Assembly (NCBI GenBank): GCA_036501625.1
Contig: DASXZY010000038.1
Coordinates: 1 to 64,000, forward strand
Reading direction: 5' to 3'
DNA: 64,000 nucleotides
Origin: Palsa-1400 sp036501625
GTDB taxonomy: Bacteria > Verrucomicrobiota > Verrucomicrobiia > Limisphaerales > Palsa-1400
Part shown: piece by piece, positions 1 to 9,018 of the stretch
Numbering within the stretch: position 1 is the stretch's first letter
Layout of the letters: the number at the start of each line of letters is the position of its first letter
Program-made: the position numbers and the translations under genes
The notes under the pieces: model-generated
Databases searched by the model: none
What the model was told of the DNA's origin: nothing
The model's input: the letters and a program-made list of their open reading frames with translations, nothing else

Positions 1-177
1 GTCCTGACGCACGGCCATATTCTCCGCGAGATATGGGGCATCAAGGCCTCCGAAAAAATCGGCGTCTTAAGAGTTTACATGGGCTATCTCCGGGAGAAAC
101 TGGAGCCAAACCCCTCCAAGCCAGCCATGCTGCTGACAGAACCTGGCGTAGGCTGCCGCCTGGTCATTCTTGACTAA
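1..177 (+). CDS. KdpE-like response regulator, C-terminal fragment
   Basis: The frame is open from base 1 to a TAA at 175-177, so only the last 58 residues are in the window. They form the end of an OmpR/PhoB-type winged-helix DNA-binding domain: 'HILREIWG', then 'LRVYMGYLREKLE', then 'LLTEPGVGCRL'. The 'LRVYMG.LR.KLE...LLTEPGVG.RL' pattern is characteristic of KdpE, the regulator of high-affinity potassium uptake. The usual tyrosine before the final RL is cysteine here. The receiver domain and any kdp genes lie outside the window, so KdpE is favoured over other OmpR regulators but not proven. Confidence 0.75.
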   Translation, partial: VLTHGHILREIWGIKASEKIGVLRVYMGYLREKLEPNPSKPAMLLTEPGVGCRLVILD

Positions 178-308
178 ATCTGCCAGAGCCGCGCACGCTG
201 GCGTTCTGTCGCAAAATCCTGTGCGATAGCCACACTCGGAGGCCGAACCTCAAGTGCTTGATAATAGCCGGCAAGTCGGCGAGAGAGGTTTTTGGTTTTC
301 ATTTTCCC

Positions 309-337
309 TTGACAAACCAATGGGTGGTTTTCATACT
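309..337 (+). promoter_or_regulatory. candidate sigma70-type promoter upstream of the LamG gene
   Basis: TTGACA at 309-314 and CATACT at 332-337 are separated by 17 bp, a good housekeeping-type promoter. A perfect TATAAT also occurs at 422-427, without a convincing -35, about 30 bp before the chosen start codon at 458. Transcription could therefore begin at either site, giving a leader of roughly 115 or 25 nt. This is sequence inference only. Confidence 0.4.
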
Positions 338-457
338 CTCGCCCATCAGAAGATTAGCCATGATAAACAGATCGAATCTTCGCCGTCGGGGCGTGCCGAG
401 CCGCGCAAGGAATGCCAGGGATATAATCGCAAAGTCCGTTACAAAAATGACACGTTT

Positions 458-3400
458 ATGAAAACTCTTCTTGCCAAGAAAACTGACTGGAGAACGAAGA
501 ACCGTCACATCATCGCCGCGGGCGCCTGCCTGCTGGCGGGGGCTTTGAGCGCCTCTGCCGCCATCACCGTGCAAGGCTGGTGGCATTTGGACGCCACCCA
601 ACCGGTAACGGACTCCAGCGGAAATGGGCGCAATTTCGGGTCCGCCTTCTCAACGGCGCCATCGACTGGCGGCGTGGTCGGCGCGCAATTGATTGCCAAT
701 GGGGCCGGCGGCCCGCTGGACAGCACAGGCTGGACCAGTTCGCAGTGCGTTCGAGTCGGCGTGGGTGTCGGAGGCCGCCGCCAAAGCGCGATGTGGAGCA
801 TTGGCTATAACCCGCCCGCCCAGAACTTCGGCATCGAAATGTGGATTCTGCCCGTGGACAATGGCCTCGCTCCCCAGTCCGCCGGCAACGCGGATTTCTT
901 CGCCAGCGGCGAGAGCGGCGGCGTGGCCTTGAGAATCAATTCCGTCCCTGGCGGCACGTCCTACATCGACGCTCACGACCTCAGCGGCGCGATCGTCATC
1001 GGCGGCCAGGCGCCCATTGATACCAACAAATGGATGCACGTGGCCATTGTCAACGCCGGCGGCATCACCACGTTCTACACCAACGGCGTTGCCTGCGGGA
1101 CCAGTCTCACCACGCCTACTTCGGCTTCCGCCGGCTTTGTGACAATGCTCGCCTCTCAGAGCGACAACTCGGCCTTCTACGGATACCTCGATGAAGGGCG
1201 CATGTTCACCTTCGCGGCTGGGCAATTCTCGACCAACGACCTTTTGTTGCGGCCGCCTGGCCCCAATCTGCTCGCCCCGCCGCAAAACGACGTCGTTTGG
1301 TCTGGCGGCGCGGCGCCCTTTAGCGTTATTGGCTCGTTTGACAGCAGCCTGGCTTACCAGTGGTTTGACGGCAGCGCCAGCATCCCTGACGCGACCAATG
1401 CGAATTACTTTGTTCCGGTCGCCACGCCCGGTTTGAGCGGCAGCGCCTACAAGTGCGAGTTGACCGCCGACGGCCTTGCTATCACCAGCGCGCCGGCCAC
1501 GCTGACCGTGGTGGCGCCCAACGCCGCCAACGTCGCGGCCTACCGCAACGCAATCACGAGCACAGCCGGGCTGATTGCTTATTTCCCCGTGGATGGCAGC
1601 ACCGGGTTGGTCGTGACCAACACCGTCAACGCCTCCTACAATGGCACGCTCGAAGACGGCGCCACCTACGATGGCCGCACCAACCGCTCGTTCGGCGAAC
1701 GCGCTTTGTCGTTTAATTCAGGCGGCGACGTGGAAGTTCCGAACAACACGGGCTACGAGTTCGCCAGCGGCAACGGCACGATTGAAGCCTTGGTTTATTT
1801 GAGCCAGGCCCCGGCCACCGCCGCCACGATTGTTTCGGAAAACTTCGACGGCCTCGGCGCGTACTACGCTTTGCAGGTGGACACGACAGGCGGCTTTCTA
1901 TTGTACAACAACGACAGTCCGGCGTCGCTTAGCTGGGCCGTTCCAGGAGGGTTTATTGGGCAGGTGGCGCACGTGGCCGTGGTCATCGACCATTCCACGA
2001 ATGTGACGGCCTACGTCAACGGACAATCCCTGGGCACGCAAATCCAAAACAGTTTCGGGACCACTCCGGGCGGTTCGTTTTGGATCGGCAATGATGGCAG
2101 CATCTTTTCCACCAACAACGGCTGGGCCGGAACCATCGATGAACTGGCTGTTTACGCAACCGCGTTGCCCGCGGCCACCGTCCAGGGCCATTACACCAAA
2201 TACATTTTTGGCACCAATACCGTCCCGCCTGTCATCGTAAGCCAATCCAGCTCAAAGACATTGCTGGCCGGCGGTTCGCCAGTCCTTTCGGTGGGCGTGA
2301 CCGGCGCGCTGCCCATCAATTTCCAATGGACCTCCAATTCTGTCCCGATCGCTGGGGCAACTTCTTCAACGCTGGTCCTGTCCCATACAACTACGGCTTC
2401 CACGGCCGTTTACGCCGTCTCCGTCAACAATGCCTTTGGCGGCACCAATTCGCAGCCGATCACCCTGACTTTCGTGGCGCCGCAGGCCGGCTATGTGTCG
2501 AAAATCATGAGCGACAATCCGACCGCCTTCTGGCGCCTTGCGGACTCAGGCTCGACGGCGGTTGATTCCGCCGGGCTTAACGACGCGAACTACAGCGCTT
2601 CGGGAGTAACTCATTCGGTGGGCGGCCCCATAGCGGACCCAGCCGCCGGCGCCGGTTTTGATGGCTCATCGGGACGCGCGGTCACGCCGGCGAATTTCCC
2701 GGACCTTAACCCCGGCACGCCATTCTCCATGGAATTCTGGGCCAAACTGACCGTGTATAACAGCGTCGGCACGACGGGGCGTCTTTATAGCCCGTTTTCT
2801 TCCATGCCGAGGCCCTCGCGCAGCGGCGGTTATGAATGGTATATGGGCGGCAACAGCTCGGGCTACGAGTTCCATACCGCCGAGAGCGCCAATTACAGTT
2901 TGCTGACGGCGGACAACGGCGTGCCGCCCACCGATGCCTGGTGGTATCTGACGGGAATTTGGGACGGCACCAACTTGTATCTCTATGTCAACGGCCAGTT
3001 GGGCAACGACCAGATTGATCCGCCGGCCCCCGCGGGGACTGATAACTTCATCGACGAAGGGTTGGGCCAGACCCAATTCGTTCCCAACACCTCTGTGCCG
3101 TTCTACATCGGCAGCAGAAGCGATGGCGCTGACTATTTCAATGGGCAGATGGCGGACGTGGCGTTCTATAATTATGCGTTGAGCTACGAACAAGTGACCA
3201 ACCACTGGAGCTACGGCTGGGTGCCGGCGAGCGTAGCATCGTCGCCGCCTGGATTTACCAATGCCGAAGGCAGTACCATTACCATTGCGCCCGCGGTCAC
3301 GGGAATTCCGAACAGCTATCAGTGGTACTACAACGGCAATCCGTTGTCAGATTCGGCCAACGCCGATGGCACCGCGCATTTTCCAAATGACGTTACCAAC

Positions 3401-4618
3401 GCCAGCCTGGTCATAGCCGATGCTGTGCCCACCGACTCCGGCGAGTATCAGCTCTTCATTACCAACCCCACCGGGAATTCCCAGTCGGCGCAGATCAAGG
3501 TCTTGGTCACGGCCAGCGCCAATCCGCCGGTCATTGCGTCGGTCACTGCCTTGGGAACGCCCAACACCGGCGGCGGCCCGACTCCGTACTTGGTGAAAGT
3601 GGTTTACAGCGCGCGCGTGGACACGGCGACTGGCGGCAATCCTGCCAATTATGTATTCAGCCCGGCCGTAGCCATCCAAAGCATGACCCTCTTCGGATCA
3701 GGCCCGAACGATCTGGCCGCGGCATCATTAGGCTCCGATTGGCGGGTGGCCATTTTGACGACGGCCGGCCTCACGCCGGGTCAAAAATACAGTCTCACCG
3801 TCAGTGGCGTGAAAGATCAATCGCAGACGCCCCTCACCATCCCAGCCACGACGGTTCCTTTCCGCGCGCCAGTGCTCACCACAGGAGTGGTCGGTTGGGA
3901 TTATTACTACTTGGGCAACTCGGATGGCGGCCAAGTCGCGGTGCTCCAAGGCGATCCCTACTTCCCGAACTCGCCCCAAACGAACTCTTACTTCACGTCC
4001 TTCGATTCCGACCAGACCACCGGAGGCGATCTCAATAACAATCCCGCCTTCGGCGCCCTCGGCGACAATTACGGCGACTCCGTCTCCGGTTGGGTCACGC
4101 CGCCGGTTTCGGGAGACTATACATTCTTCTTGTGGAGCGACGACGGCGGTGCGCTCTATCTAAGCTCGGACTCCAATCCTGCCAACCAGAGTGAAATCGT
4201 GTTTGAGCCTTCCGCTGGCTCAGGTTTTATCGAACCGACCAATACCTCTCCGGGATTGTTGACCTCTTCGCCCATAACGCTCACGGGAGGCACACCCTAC
4301 TTCATCCAGGCGCTGCACGCGGAAGGCGGCGGCGGCGACTACGTCAAAGTTGCCTGGCGCATCTCGACCGATAACACGCCGGCCTCGAGTCTGCAGCCCA
4401 TTCCCGGCGCCTACCTATCGGCTTACGCTCCTGTGGCGCAGCCAAAATTCAACGCACCCGCGCTGGCGGGCGGGATCCTGACCCTGAATTGGAGCGGGCC
4501 GGGAACGATTCAACAATCGGCTGACCTGATTCACTGGACCAACGTGCCCGGCAATCCAAGTCCGCTCGTGGTCAATGTCAGTTCGGCCACGGCCACCTTC
4601 TACCGCATTGTTCAATAG
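458..4618 (+). CDS. large exported LamG/Ig-like/PA14 domain protein
   Basis: A 1386-aa exported, probably carbohydrate-binding or adhesive surface protein. The frame is open from 254, but the ATG at 458 is preferred because it starts a signal peptide (MKTLLAKK..., hydrophobic stretch, ending ALSASAA). Domains in order, approximate residues: LamG/concanavalin-type fold 34-267; Ig-like 268-354; second LamG 357-584; Ig-like 587-672; third LamG 677-919; Ig-like 927-1019; Big5/SbsA-like 1022-1137; PA14-like 1144-1304 ('DYTFFLWSDDGGALYLSSD'); and a C-terminal module 1324-1386 ('LTLNWSGPGTIQQSADL...FYRIVQ'). A very similar tail ends the unrelated protein at 56494-58761, so it may be a sorting or anchoring module. 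No catalytic residues are recognisable. It is probably monocistronic, with a strong terminator just downstream. Confidence 0.85.
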   Translation: MKTLLAKKTDWRTKNRHIIAAGACLLAGALSASAAITVQGWWHLDATQPVTDSSGNGRNFGSAFSTAPSTGGVVGAQLIANGAGGPLDSTGWTSSQCVRVGVGVGGRRQSAMWSIGYNPPAQNFGIEMWILPVDNGLAPQSAGNADFFASGESGGVALRINSVPGGTSYIDAHDLSGAIVIGGQAPIDTNKWMHVAIVNAGGITTFYTNGVACGTSLTTPTSASAGFVTMLASQSDNSAFYGYLDEGRMFTFAAGQFSTNDLLLRPPGPNLLAPPQNDVVWSGGAAPFSVIGSFDSSLAYQWFDGSASIPDATNANYFVPVATPGLSGSAYKCELTADGLAITSAPATLTVVAPNAANVAAYRNAITSTAGLIAYFPVDGSTGLVVTNTVNASYNGTLEDGATYDGRTNRSFGERALSFNSGGDVEVPNNTGYEFASGNGTIEALVYLSQAPATAATIVSENFDGLGAYYALQVDTTGGFLLYNNDSPASLSWAVPGGFIGQVAHVAVVIDHSTNVTAYVNGQSLGTQIQNSFGTTPGGSFWIGNDGSIFSTNNGWAGTIDELAVYATALPAATVQGHYTKYIFGTNTVPPVIVSQSSSKTLLAGGSPVLSVGVTGALPINFQWTSNSVPIAGATSSTLVLSHTTTASTAVYAVSVNNAFGGTNSQPITLTFVAPQAGYVSKIMSDNPTAFWRLADSGSTAVDSAGLNDANYSASGVTHSVGGPIADPAAGAGFDGSSGRAVTPANFPDLNPGTPFSMEFWAKLTVYNSVGTTGRLYSPFSSMPRPSRSGGYEWYMGGNSSGYEFHTAESANYSLLTADNGVPPTDAWWYLTGIWDGTNLYLYVNGQLGNDQIDPPAPAGTDNFIDEGLGQTQFVPNTSVPFYIGSRSDGADYFNGQMADVAFYNYALSYEQVTNHWSYGWVPASVASSPPGFTNAEGSTITIAPAVTGIPNSYQWYYNGNPLSDSANADGTAHFPNDVTNASLVIADAVPTDSGEYQLFITNPTGNSQSAQIKVLVTASANPPVIASVTALGTPNTGGGPTPYLVKVVYSARVDTATGGNPANYVFSPAVAIQSMTLFGSGPNDLAAASLGSDWRVAILTTAGLTPGQKYSLTVSGVKDQSQTPLTIPATTVPFRAPVLTTGVVGWDYYYLGNSDGGQVAVLQGDPYFPNSPQTNSYFTSFDSDQTTGGDLNNNPAFGALGDNYGDSVSGWVTPPVSGDYTFFLWSDDGGALYLSSDSNPANQSEIVFEPSAGSGFIEPTNTSPGLLTSSPITLTGGTPYFIQALHAEGGGGDYVKVAWRISTDNTPASSLQPIPGAYLSAYAPVAQPKFNAPALAGGILTLNWSGPGTIQQSADLIHWTNVPGNPSPLVVNVSSATATFYRIVQ

Positions 4619-4638
4619 CGGGAATTAGGCGAACTCTC

Positions 4639-4673
4639 AAGCGGCCGGGGCCAAAAGCCTCGGCCGCTTTTTT
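4639..4673 (+). terminator. Rho-independent terminator of the LamG gene
   Basis: A GC-rich inverted repeat (AAGCGGCCGGGG at 4639-4650 with CCTCGGCCGCTT at 4659-4670) encloses an 8-nt loop and is followed by a T run ending at 4673. It lies 20 bp after the stop codon of the 458-4618 gene. Confidence 0.85.
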
Positions 4674-4734
4674 GTCATTTGAAAACTCCCTTGGCCAGCC
4701 TTCCTCCAGATGTCAACGTTGCTGAGCGCTGCCC

Positions 4735-4934
4735 GATGAACAACCCAGCCCGGAACAGATTGCCCTCCTGCGGCGCATGACTCCGGTCGAGCGCTGGTGC
4801 GCGTCGCATCGCCTTTGCTGGACCAGGCGGCGCCACAAAGCTGCCTTCCCGCGCGGCAGCATCCCGACTGGCCAGAAATGCGGATCGAGGCGGAAGTCCG
4901 CGAGATTTTCTCCCAATGCCCGAACCTGGTTTGA
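4735..4934 (+). pseudogene. frameshifted small conserved-type protein (W/H/R-rich, about 65 aa)
   Basis: Two consecutive frames together read like one small basic protein. Frame 1 (from 4735) gives 'PSPEQIALLRRMTPVERW' followed by 'LCWTRRRHKAAFPR'. The frame then has to change by one base near 4856-4862 to continue as 'RQHPDWPEMRIEAEVREIF' and stop at TGA 4932-4934. The reconstructed order (EQIALLRRMTP.ERW...LYWT.RRHKAAF.R.QHPDWPE.R.EAEVREIF) resembles short hypothetical proteins I associate with verrucomicrobial and related genomes, from memory only. A missing base (5 nt where 6 are expected) explains the break. No good start codon is seen in frame upstream, and a TGA lies just before. It could be a decayed gene or a sequencing error. 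Confidence 0.5.
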
Positions 4935-4976
4935 TCGATATCGTCCTCAGTGGAAAATGTGTTCTGGCGGTTAATT

Positions 4977-5005
4977 TTGCGCGCGGGGCCGGTTTGGCTT
5001 AGAGT
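4977..5005 (+). promoter_or_regulatory. candidate leaderless promoter of the Fsr-type MFS gene
   Basis: TTGCGC (4977-4982) and TAGAGT (5000-5005) are 17 bp apart. Only 6 nt separate the -10 from the ATG at 5012, so the predicted transcription start falls on the start codon. No Shine-Dalgarno sequence is present. This is one of several similar arrangements in the window. Confidence 0.4.
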
Positions 5006-5011
5006 GGTCGG

Positions 5012-6259
5012 ATGCGGACGGACTCAGAGTCGGTTGCCATAGCACCAGAAATTAAAGACGCGGCGGAAAAGACCATTATTTCCGTGCTGCTGGCCATCAG
5101 CTTTTCCCACCTGCTCAACGACACCATTCAGTCGTTGATTTCGGCCATTTATCCGGTTGTCAAAGAAACGTTTCACATCAGTTTCACCCAGGTTGGGCTG
5201 ATTACGCTGACGTTTCAGATTACCGCCTCGCTGCTTCAGCCGATTGTCGGGCACTTCGCGGACAGGCGGCCGCAACCCTACGCGTTGGCGGCCGGCATGT
5301 GTTTTACATTGTGCGGCCTGGTCCTGCTCTCGCTGGCCTGGAGTTTTCCCGTGCTGCTGATTTCGGTGGCGCTGGTGGGCGTGGGATCGTCGGTCTTCCA
5401 TCCCGAAGCCTCGCGCCTTGCCTACATGGCAGCGGGCAGCCGGCACGGATTCGCGCAGGCCCTCTTTCAAGTGGGCGGAAACCTGGGCAGTTCGCTCGGG
5501 CCGCTGCTGGCGGCCATGATTGTCGTCGGGCCGCGCGCCCAGTCGCGGCTGCTCTGGTTTTCCATTGCTGCCGTCACCGCCATTATCGTCCTGTGGAACG
5601 TCGGCCATTGGTACCAGAAAAATACCCGCCTGCTCAAACCTCCCCGCCGCCGCGCCGCGCAAGCCGCTGCCGCCGCGCTGCCAGCCAGGAAAGTGGGCTG
5701 GTCCATCGCCATTTTGGTCGCGCTCATGTTCTCCAAGTTTTTTTATCTTTCGAGCATGAGCAGCTATTATACGTTCTACCTGATCGGCAAATTCCATCTC
5801 TCGATTCAAAGCGCGCAACTTTATCTTTTCCTGTTCCTGATTTCCGTCGCGGCGGGAACGTTTATTGGCGGGCCGGTCGGGGACCGCTTTGGGCGCAAGT
5901 ATGTGATTTGGGTTTCCATTTTGGGTGTGGCCCCGTTCACCCTCACGCTGCCGCATGCCAATTTATTTTGGACGGCCGCGCTATCGGTCGTCATTGGCGT
6001 GGTGCTCTCCTCGGCATTTTCGGCTATATTGGTTTACGCGCAGGAACTGGTGCCGGGCAAAGTGGGATTGATCGCCGGATTATTCTTTGGCTTGGCCTTC
6101 GGCATGGGCGGGCTGGGTTCAGCCGTGTTGGGGTGGCTGGCAGATTTGACAAGCATCCCCTTCGTCTTCGAGGTGTGTGCTTTCCTGCCTCTCATCGGGC
6201 TTTTGACCGGCTTTCTGCCCAACCTCCAAGCATCAAAGCTCAATGTTGAAAACTCGTAA
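5012..6259 (+). CDS. fsr: MFS transporter, fosmidomycin-resistance (Fsr) type
   Basis: A 415-aa inner-membrane major facilitator with about 12 hydrophobic segments and a basic loop in the middle (residues about 205-230, rich in R, A and P). The N-terminal half reads 'SFSHLLNDTIQSLISAIYP' then 'FHISFTQVGLITLTFQITASLLQPIVGHFADRRP', with 'VGVGSSVFHPEASRLAYMAA' further on. These stretches are typical of the Fsr family, whose E. coli member exports fosmidomycin by proton antiport. The natural substrate is not deducible. The gene stands alone, between a pseudogene and a long non-coding region. Length matches the family (about 400 aa). Confidence 0.85.
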   Translation: MRTDSESVAIAPEIKDAAEKTIISVLLAISFSHLLNDTIQSLISAIYPVVKETFHISFTQVGLITLTFQITASLLQPIVGHFADRRPQPYALAAGMCFTLCGLVLLSLAWSFPVLLISVALVGVGSSVFHPEASRLAYMAAGSRHGFAQALFQVGGNLGSSLGPLLAAMIVVGPRAQSRLLWFSIAAVTAIIVLWNVGHWYQKNTRLLKPPRRRAAQAAAAALPARKVGWSIAILVALMFSKFFYLSSMSSYYTFYLIGKFHLSIQSAQLYLFLFLISVAAGTFIGGPVGDRFGRKYVIWVSILGVAPFTLTLPHANLFWTAALSVVIGVVLSSAFSAILVYAQELVPGKVGLIAGLFFGLAFGMGGLGSAVLGWLADLTSIPFVFEVCAFLPLIGLLTGFLPNLQASKLNVENS

Positions 6260-6480
6260 ATACCTTGTGATAAACAATTTGTAAAATCGCCGTCCTAAAA
6301 ATCGCACGTTTTTGCGGAAAAACAGGGATATCGGCCAAAGAAAACGCACGTTTCGCAAGACGTTTTTCACTTTTCGATGAATTTTGAAATCGCAAGTCGT
6401 TCTGCCATAACCAGTTCTACTGCAATGTTCCGCTCTCAAAAAATCGCGCCTAAAAACCTACAGTAGGTTTTTTGTTTTTT
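6260..6480 (+). other. AT-rich non-coding block with palindrome
   Basis: This block after the MFS gene is much richer in A and T than the surrounding sequence and has no convincing reading frame. It holds two related stretches (CGCACGTTTTTGCGG near 6303 and CGCACGTTTCGC near 6343). It also has a perfect 10-bp inverted repeat, AAAAACCTAC (6452-6461) and GTAGGTTTTT (6463-6472), followed by more T residues. The palindrome could act as a distant terminator; its arms nearly touch, so the real loop would be CAG. Confidence 0.5.
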
Positions 6481-6632
6481 GGCGGTATGGCACAATTCGC
6501 GCATGAACATCCTATACTGTTCAAAAACTGAAGACGCGTCTCCGACTGGCGGGACGAGCGCGTGCTGCAAGGCCCGCTTTTCTCAGCCTGAAGAGGGCGC
6601 GGCACCGCTTTCCCCAGTCAGGGCACAAGCAA

Positions 6633-6845
6633 AACAAGCCGAAACAAGGCGGCACAAGCTGTTTTCAACAAAAATCCGCATCGGGCCAGGCAAACGTCGC
6701 AAGCCGCGCTCATTTCGATCTTTGTGCTTCTCGACCCTTTGCGCGGCTAATTCCTTTCGCGGAATCGCGGTCGCTATGTCCAACCGCGTCCATTCCGCCC
6801 GCCAATACGGCTAAATACGGTTGAATGCGGCTAATCATGGTTGTT
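6633..6845 (+). repeat. mosaic dispersed repeat, family A
   Basis: Two short segments here recur on the opposite strand at 51311-51336 and 51505-51533. Segment 6633-6666 (ACAAGCC...ACAAGGC...TGTTTTC) matches the reverse complement of 51311-51336. Segment 6812-6840 (TAAATACGGTTGAATGCGGC then TAATCATGG) matches the reverse complement of 51505-51533 at 25 of 29 positions. The order of the two segments differs between loci, so these look like mosaic, decaying repeats rather than one intact element. The open frame across 6479-6814 has no recognisable protein character. Confidence 0.55.
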
Positions 6846-6912
6846 TGCGAAAAAATTGAGCCTTTGCAAAGGCTATCGTTTTATTGACACGTCCGGCGCG
6901 CCCATTATTCCA

Positions 6913-6940
6913 TTGAAGGATGAAGAATTAGCGGTATAAC
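6913..6940 (+). promoter_or_regulatory. candidate leaderless promoter of the PDZ protease operon
   Basis: TTGAAG (6913-6918) and TATAAC (6935-6940) are 16 bp apart, and the ATG at 6947 follows after 6 nt. No Shine-Dalgarno sequence precedes the start. A TTGACA also occurs near 6884, but without a good -10 at the right distance. Confidence 0.45.
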
Positions 6941-6946
6941 ATCGCC

Positions 6947-9001
6947 ATGCTCTTTAGCCGTTTGTCCCACGGGTTCGCCCGGGTTATGGTGGCGGGCCTC
7001 GTCGTGCTGATGCCCGCCGCCACAAGCCGCGGCGCCAAGGCCCCTCCGCCTTCGGCCATGCGCGCGCAAATCGAGGCCGCCAACGACAAAGTCCGCCGCG
7101 CCCTGGTCCGCATCCGTGTCGTCTCGACCGATTACCGCGACGGCCGCGAAGTCAAAATGCAAGCCGTCGGCAGCGGCGTCATCATCACCAAGGATGGCTG
7201 CCTCGTCACCAATCATCACGTGGCCGGCCATGCCGCCCGCATGTTCTGCACGCTGTGGAACCGCGAGGAAATCGAGGCCGAATTGATCGGCACCGACCCG
7301 CTCACGGATATTTCCGTGCTAAAACTCAAGCCCGAAACACCGCGCGTTTTCGACCCGGCCAGCTTCGGGGATTCAGCCGCCATGCAAGTTGGCGATTCCG
7401 TTCTGGCCATGGGCAGCCCGATGGCTCTCTCGCAATCCGTGACCCTGGGCATCATCAGCAATACGGAAATGGTCCTGCCCCGGTTCTGGGGCGAAGGCAG
7501 CCGGTTTCAATTGGACGGCGAGGACGTCGGCGCGCTGGTGCGCTGGATCGGCCACGATGCGGCTATTTACGGCGGAAATTCCGGCGGGCCGCTGGTCAAT
7601 CTGCGCGGCGAAATCGTGGGCATCAACGAGATCAGCTACGGCTTGTCCGGCGCCATTCCCGGCAACTTGGCCAAGGCGGTCGCCCAGCAATTGATGGCCC
7701 ATGGAAAAATCGAGCGAAGCTGGCTCGGCCTCGATCCGCAGCCGCTCTTCAAGGAAATGCACGACGAAAAAGGGCTTTTGATCGCCGGCGTATGGGAAGA
7801 TTCGCCGGCAGCCAAGGCCGGCTTGAAGGCGGGCGATTTGCTGTTGAGCCTGGCGGGCAAGCCGGTCAACGTAAAATTTGACGAGCAGATGCCCGATTTC
7901 ATGGCGCTCGCGAGCAACCTGCCCCTGGGCCAACCCGCGCCCGCCGTCCTCAAGCGGGACGGCAAGGAGATTAAAGTTTCGTTGACACCAGTTGAGCGCG
8001 GCGAAATTTTCCCCAAACAGCGCGAATTCAAGCAGTGGGGCGTCACCGCGCGCGACTTCTCCTTCCTGCTGGCCAGGGAGATGAAACGCACCAATCAGGA
8101 TGGCGTCCTGGTCACCTCCGTCCGCCCCGGCGGGCCTGCCGGGGAAGCCAAGCCCTCGCTCGAACGCGGCGATGTTCTGGTCGAAATCAATGGCCATCCT
8201 GTCAAGTCGATCGAAGACTTGGCCTCGCAAACCGCCAAACTCTCGGAGGGCCAAACGGAGGCCGTGCCGGTCATCGCGACCTTCGAGCGGCAGGCGGCCC
8301 GGTATCTGGCGGTCGTGCGGGTGGGCATCGAGGAGGAAAAGGACCCCGGCCTCGAAGTGACCAAAGCCTGGCTGCCGGTGGAAACGCGCGTCATCAGCCG
8401 CGAAATCGCCAGGCAACTTGGCCGGCCCAGCTTGCGGGGATTTTATTTGACACGGGTTTACACCGATAGCACAGCCGACAAGGCGGGTTTGAAGCCGGGC
8501 GATTTTATCACCGCCGTGGATGGAGAAAACCTGACCGCTTCCGGCCAGGAGCACGAGGACGAATTGGAGAGCTTGATTCGCCAGTACGATGTTGGCAAAA
8601 CAGTCGAGCTTTCGGTCCTGCGCGATCTCAAGCCCATGAAGATTTCCGTCGAATTGATGCGCTCGCCCCGCCTGCGCCGGGAAATGAAGAAGTATCGCAA
8701 TGATGAATTCGAGTTCACGGCCCGCAACGTTTCGTTTTTCGATTCCGCTGAGGAGCAATGGGACAAAAACCAGCAGGGCGCGCTGATCGAAGAGGTCAAG
8801 CCCGGCAGTTGGGCCGAGCTGGCCAACCTTTACGTCGGCGACCTGGTGGTGGAAGTGGACGGCCAGCCCGTTGGCAACGTCGATGCGCTGCGCCAGGCCA
8901 TGGACAAGATCGCCTCGGCCAAAAGGCCGGCCGTCGTCATGAAAGTCATGCGCGGCATCCACAGCGCCTTCCTGGAATTTGAGCCAAACTGGAAGATCTA
9001 A
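6947..9001 (+). CDS. HtrA/DegP-like serine protease with several PDZ domains
   Basis: A 684-aa exported trypsin-like protease of the S1C (HtrA) family. A signal peptide covers about residues 1-30. The protease domain follows at about 45-235, with the triad visible as H91 in 'TNHHVAGHA', D121 in 'LTDISVLKLK' and S212 in 'GGNSGGPLVN'. At least three PDZ-like segments follow, each with an 'AGLK.GDL' or equivalent motif (around 290, 410 and 530), and a further one near 620 ('GSWAELANLYVGDLVVEVDG'). Typical HtrA proteins are 400-500 aa with one or two PDZ domains, so this is an extended version. It probably works in envelope protein quality control. The downstream protease-fold gene starts 17 bp later and is likely co-transcribed. 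Confidence 0.85.
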   Translation: MLFSRLSHGFARVMVAGLVVLMPAATSRGAKAPPPSAMRAQIEAANDKVRRALVRIRVVSTDYRDGREVKMQAVGSGVIITKDGCLVTNHHVAGHAARMFCTLWNREEIEAELIGTDPLTDISVLKLKPETPRVFDPASFGDSAAMQVGDSVLAMGSPMALSQSVTLGIISNTEMVLPRFWGEGSRFQLDGEDVGALVRWIGHDAAIYGGNSGGPLVNLRGEIVGINEISYGLSGAIPGNLAKAVAQQLMAHGKIERSWLGLDPQPLFKEMHDEKGLLIAGVWEDSPAAKAGLKAGDLLLSLAGKPVNVKFDEQMPDFMALASNLPLGQPAPAVLKRDGKEIKVSLTPVERGEIFPKQREFKQWGVTARDFSFLLAREMKRTNQDGVLVTSVRPGGPAGEAKPSLERGDVLVEINGHPVKSIEDLASQTAKLSEGQTEAVPVIATFERQAARYLAVVRVGIEEEKDPGLEVTKAWLPVETRVISREIARQLGRPSLRGFYLTRVYTDSTADKAGLKPGDFITAVDGENLTASGQEHEDELESLIRQYDVGKTVELSVLRDLKPMKISVELMRSPRLRREMKKYRNDEFEFTARNVSFFDSAEEQWDKNQQGALIEEVKPGSWAELANLYVGDLVVEVDGQPVGNVDALRQAMDKIASAKRPAVVMKVMRGIHSAFLEFEPNWKI

Positions 9002-9018
9002 GTTTATTTGACAAATCT

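Noticed and set aside
6488..6503. Sigma54-like TGGCAC-N7-GCA
   Set aside because: The GG and GC spacing fits, but the TT before GC is missing and no real gene follows.
6479..6814. 111-codon frame in the intergenic block
   Set aside because: Translation is low-complexity and lies over repeat-like DNA shared in pieces with 51311-51533; no start signal.
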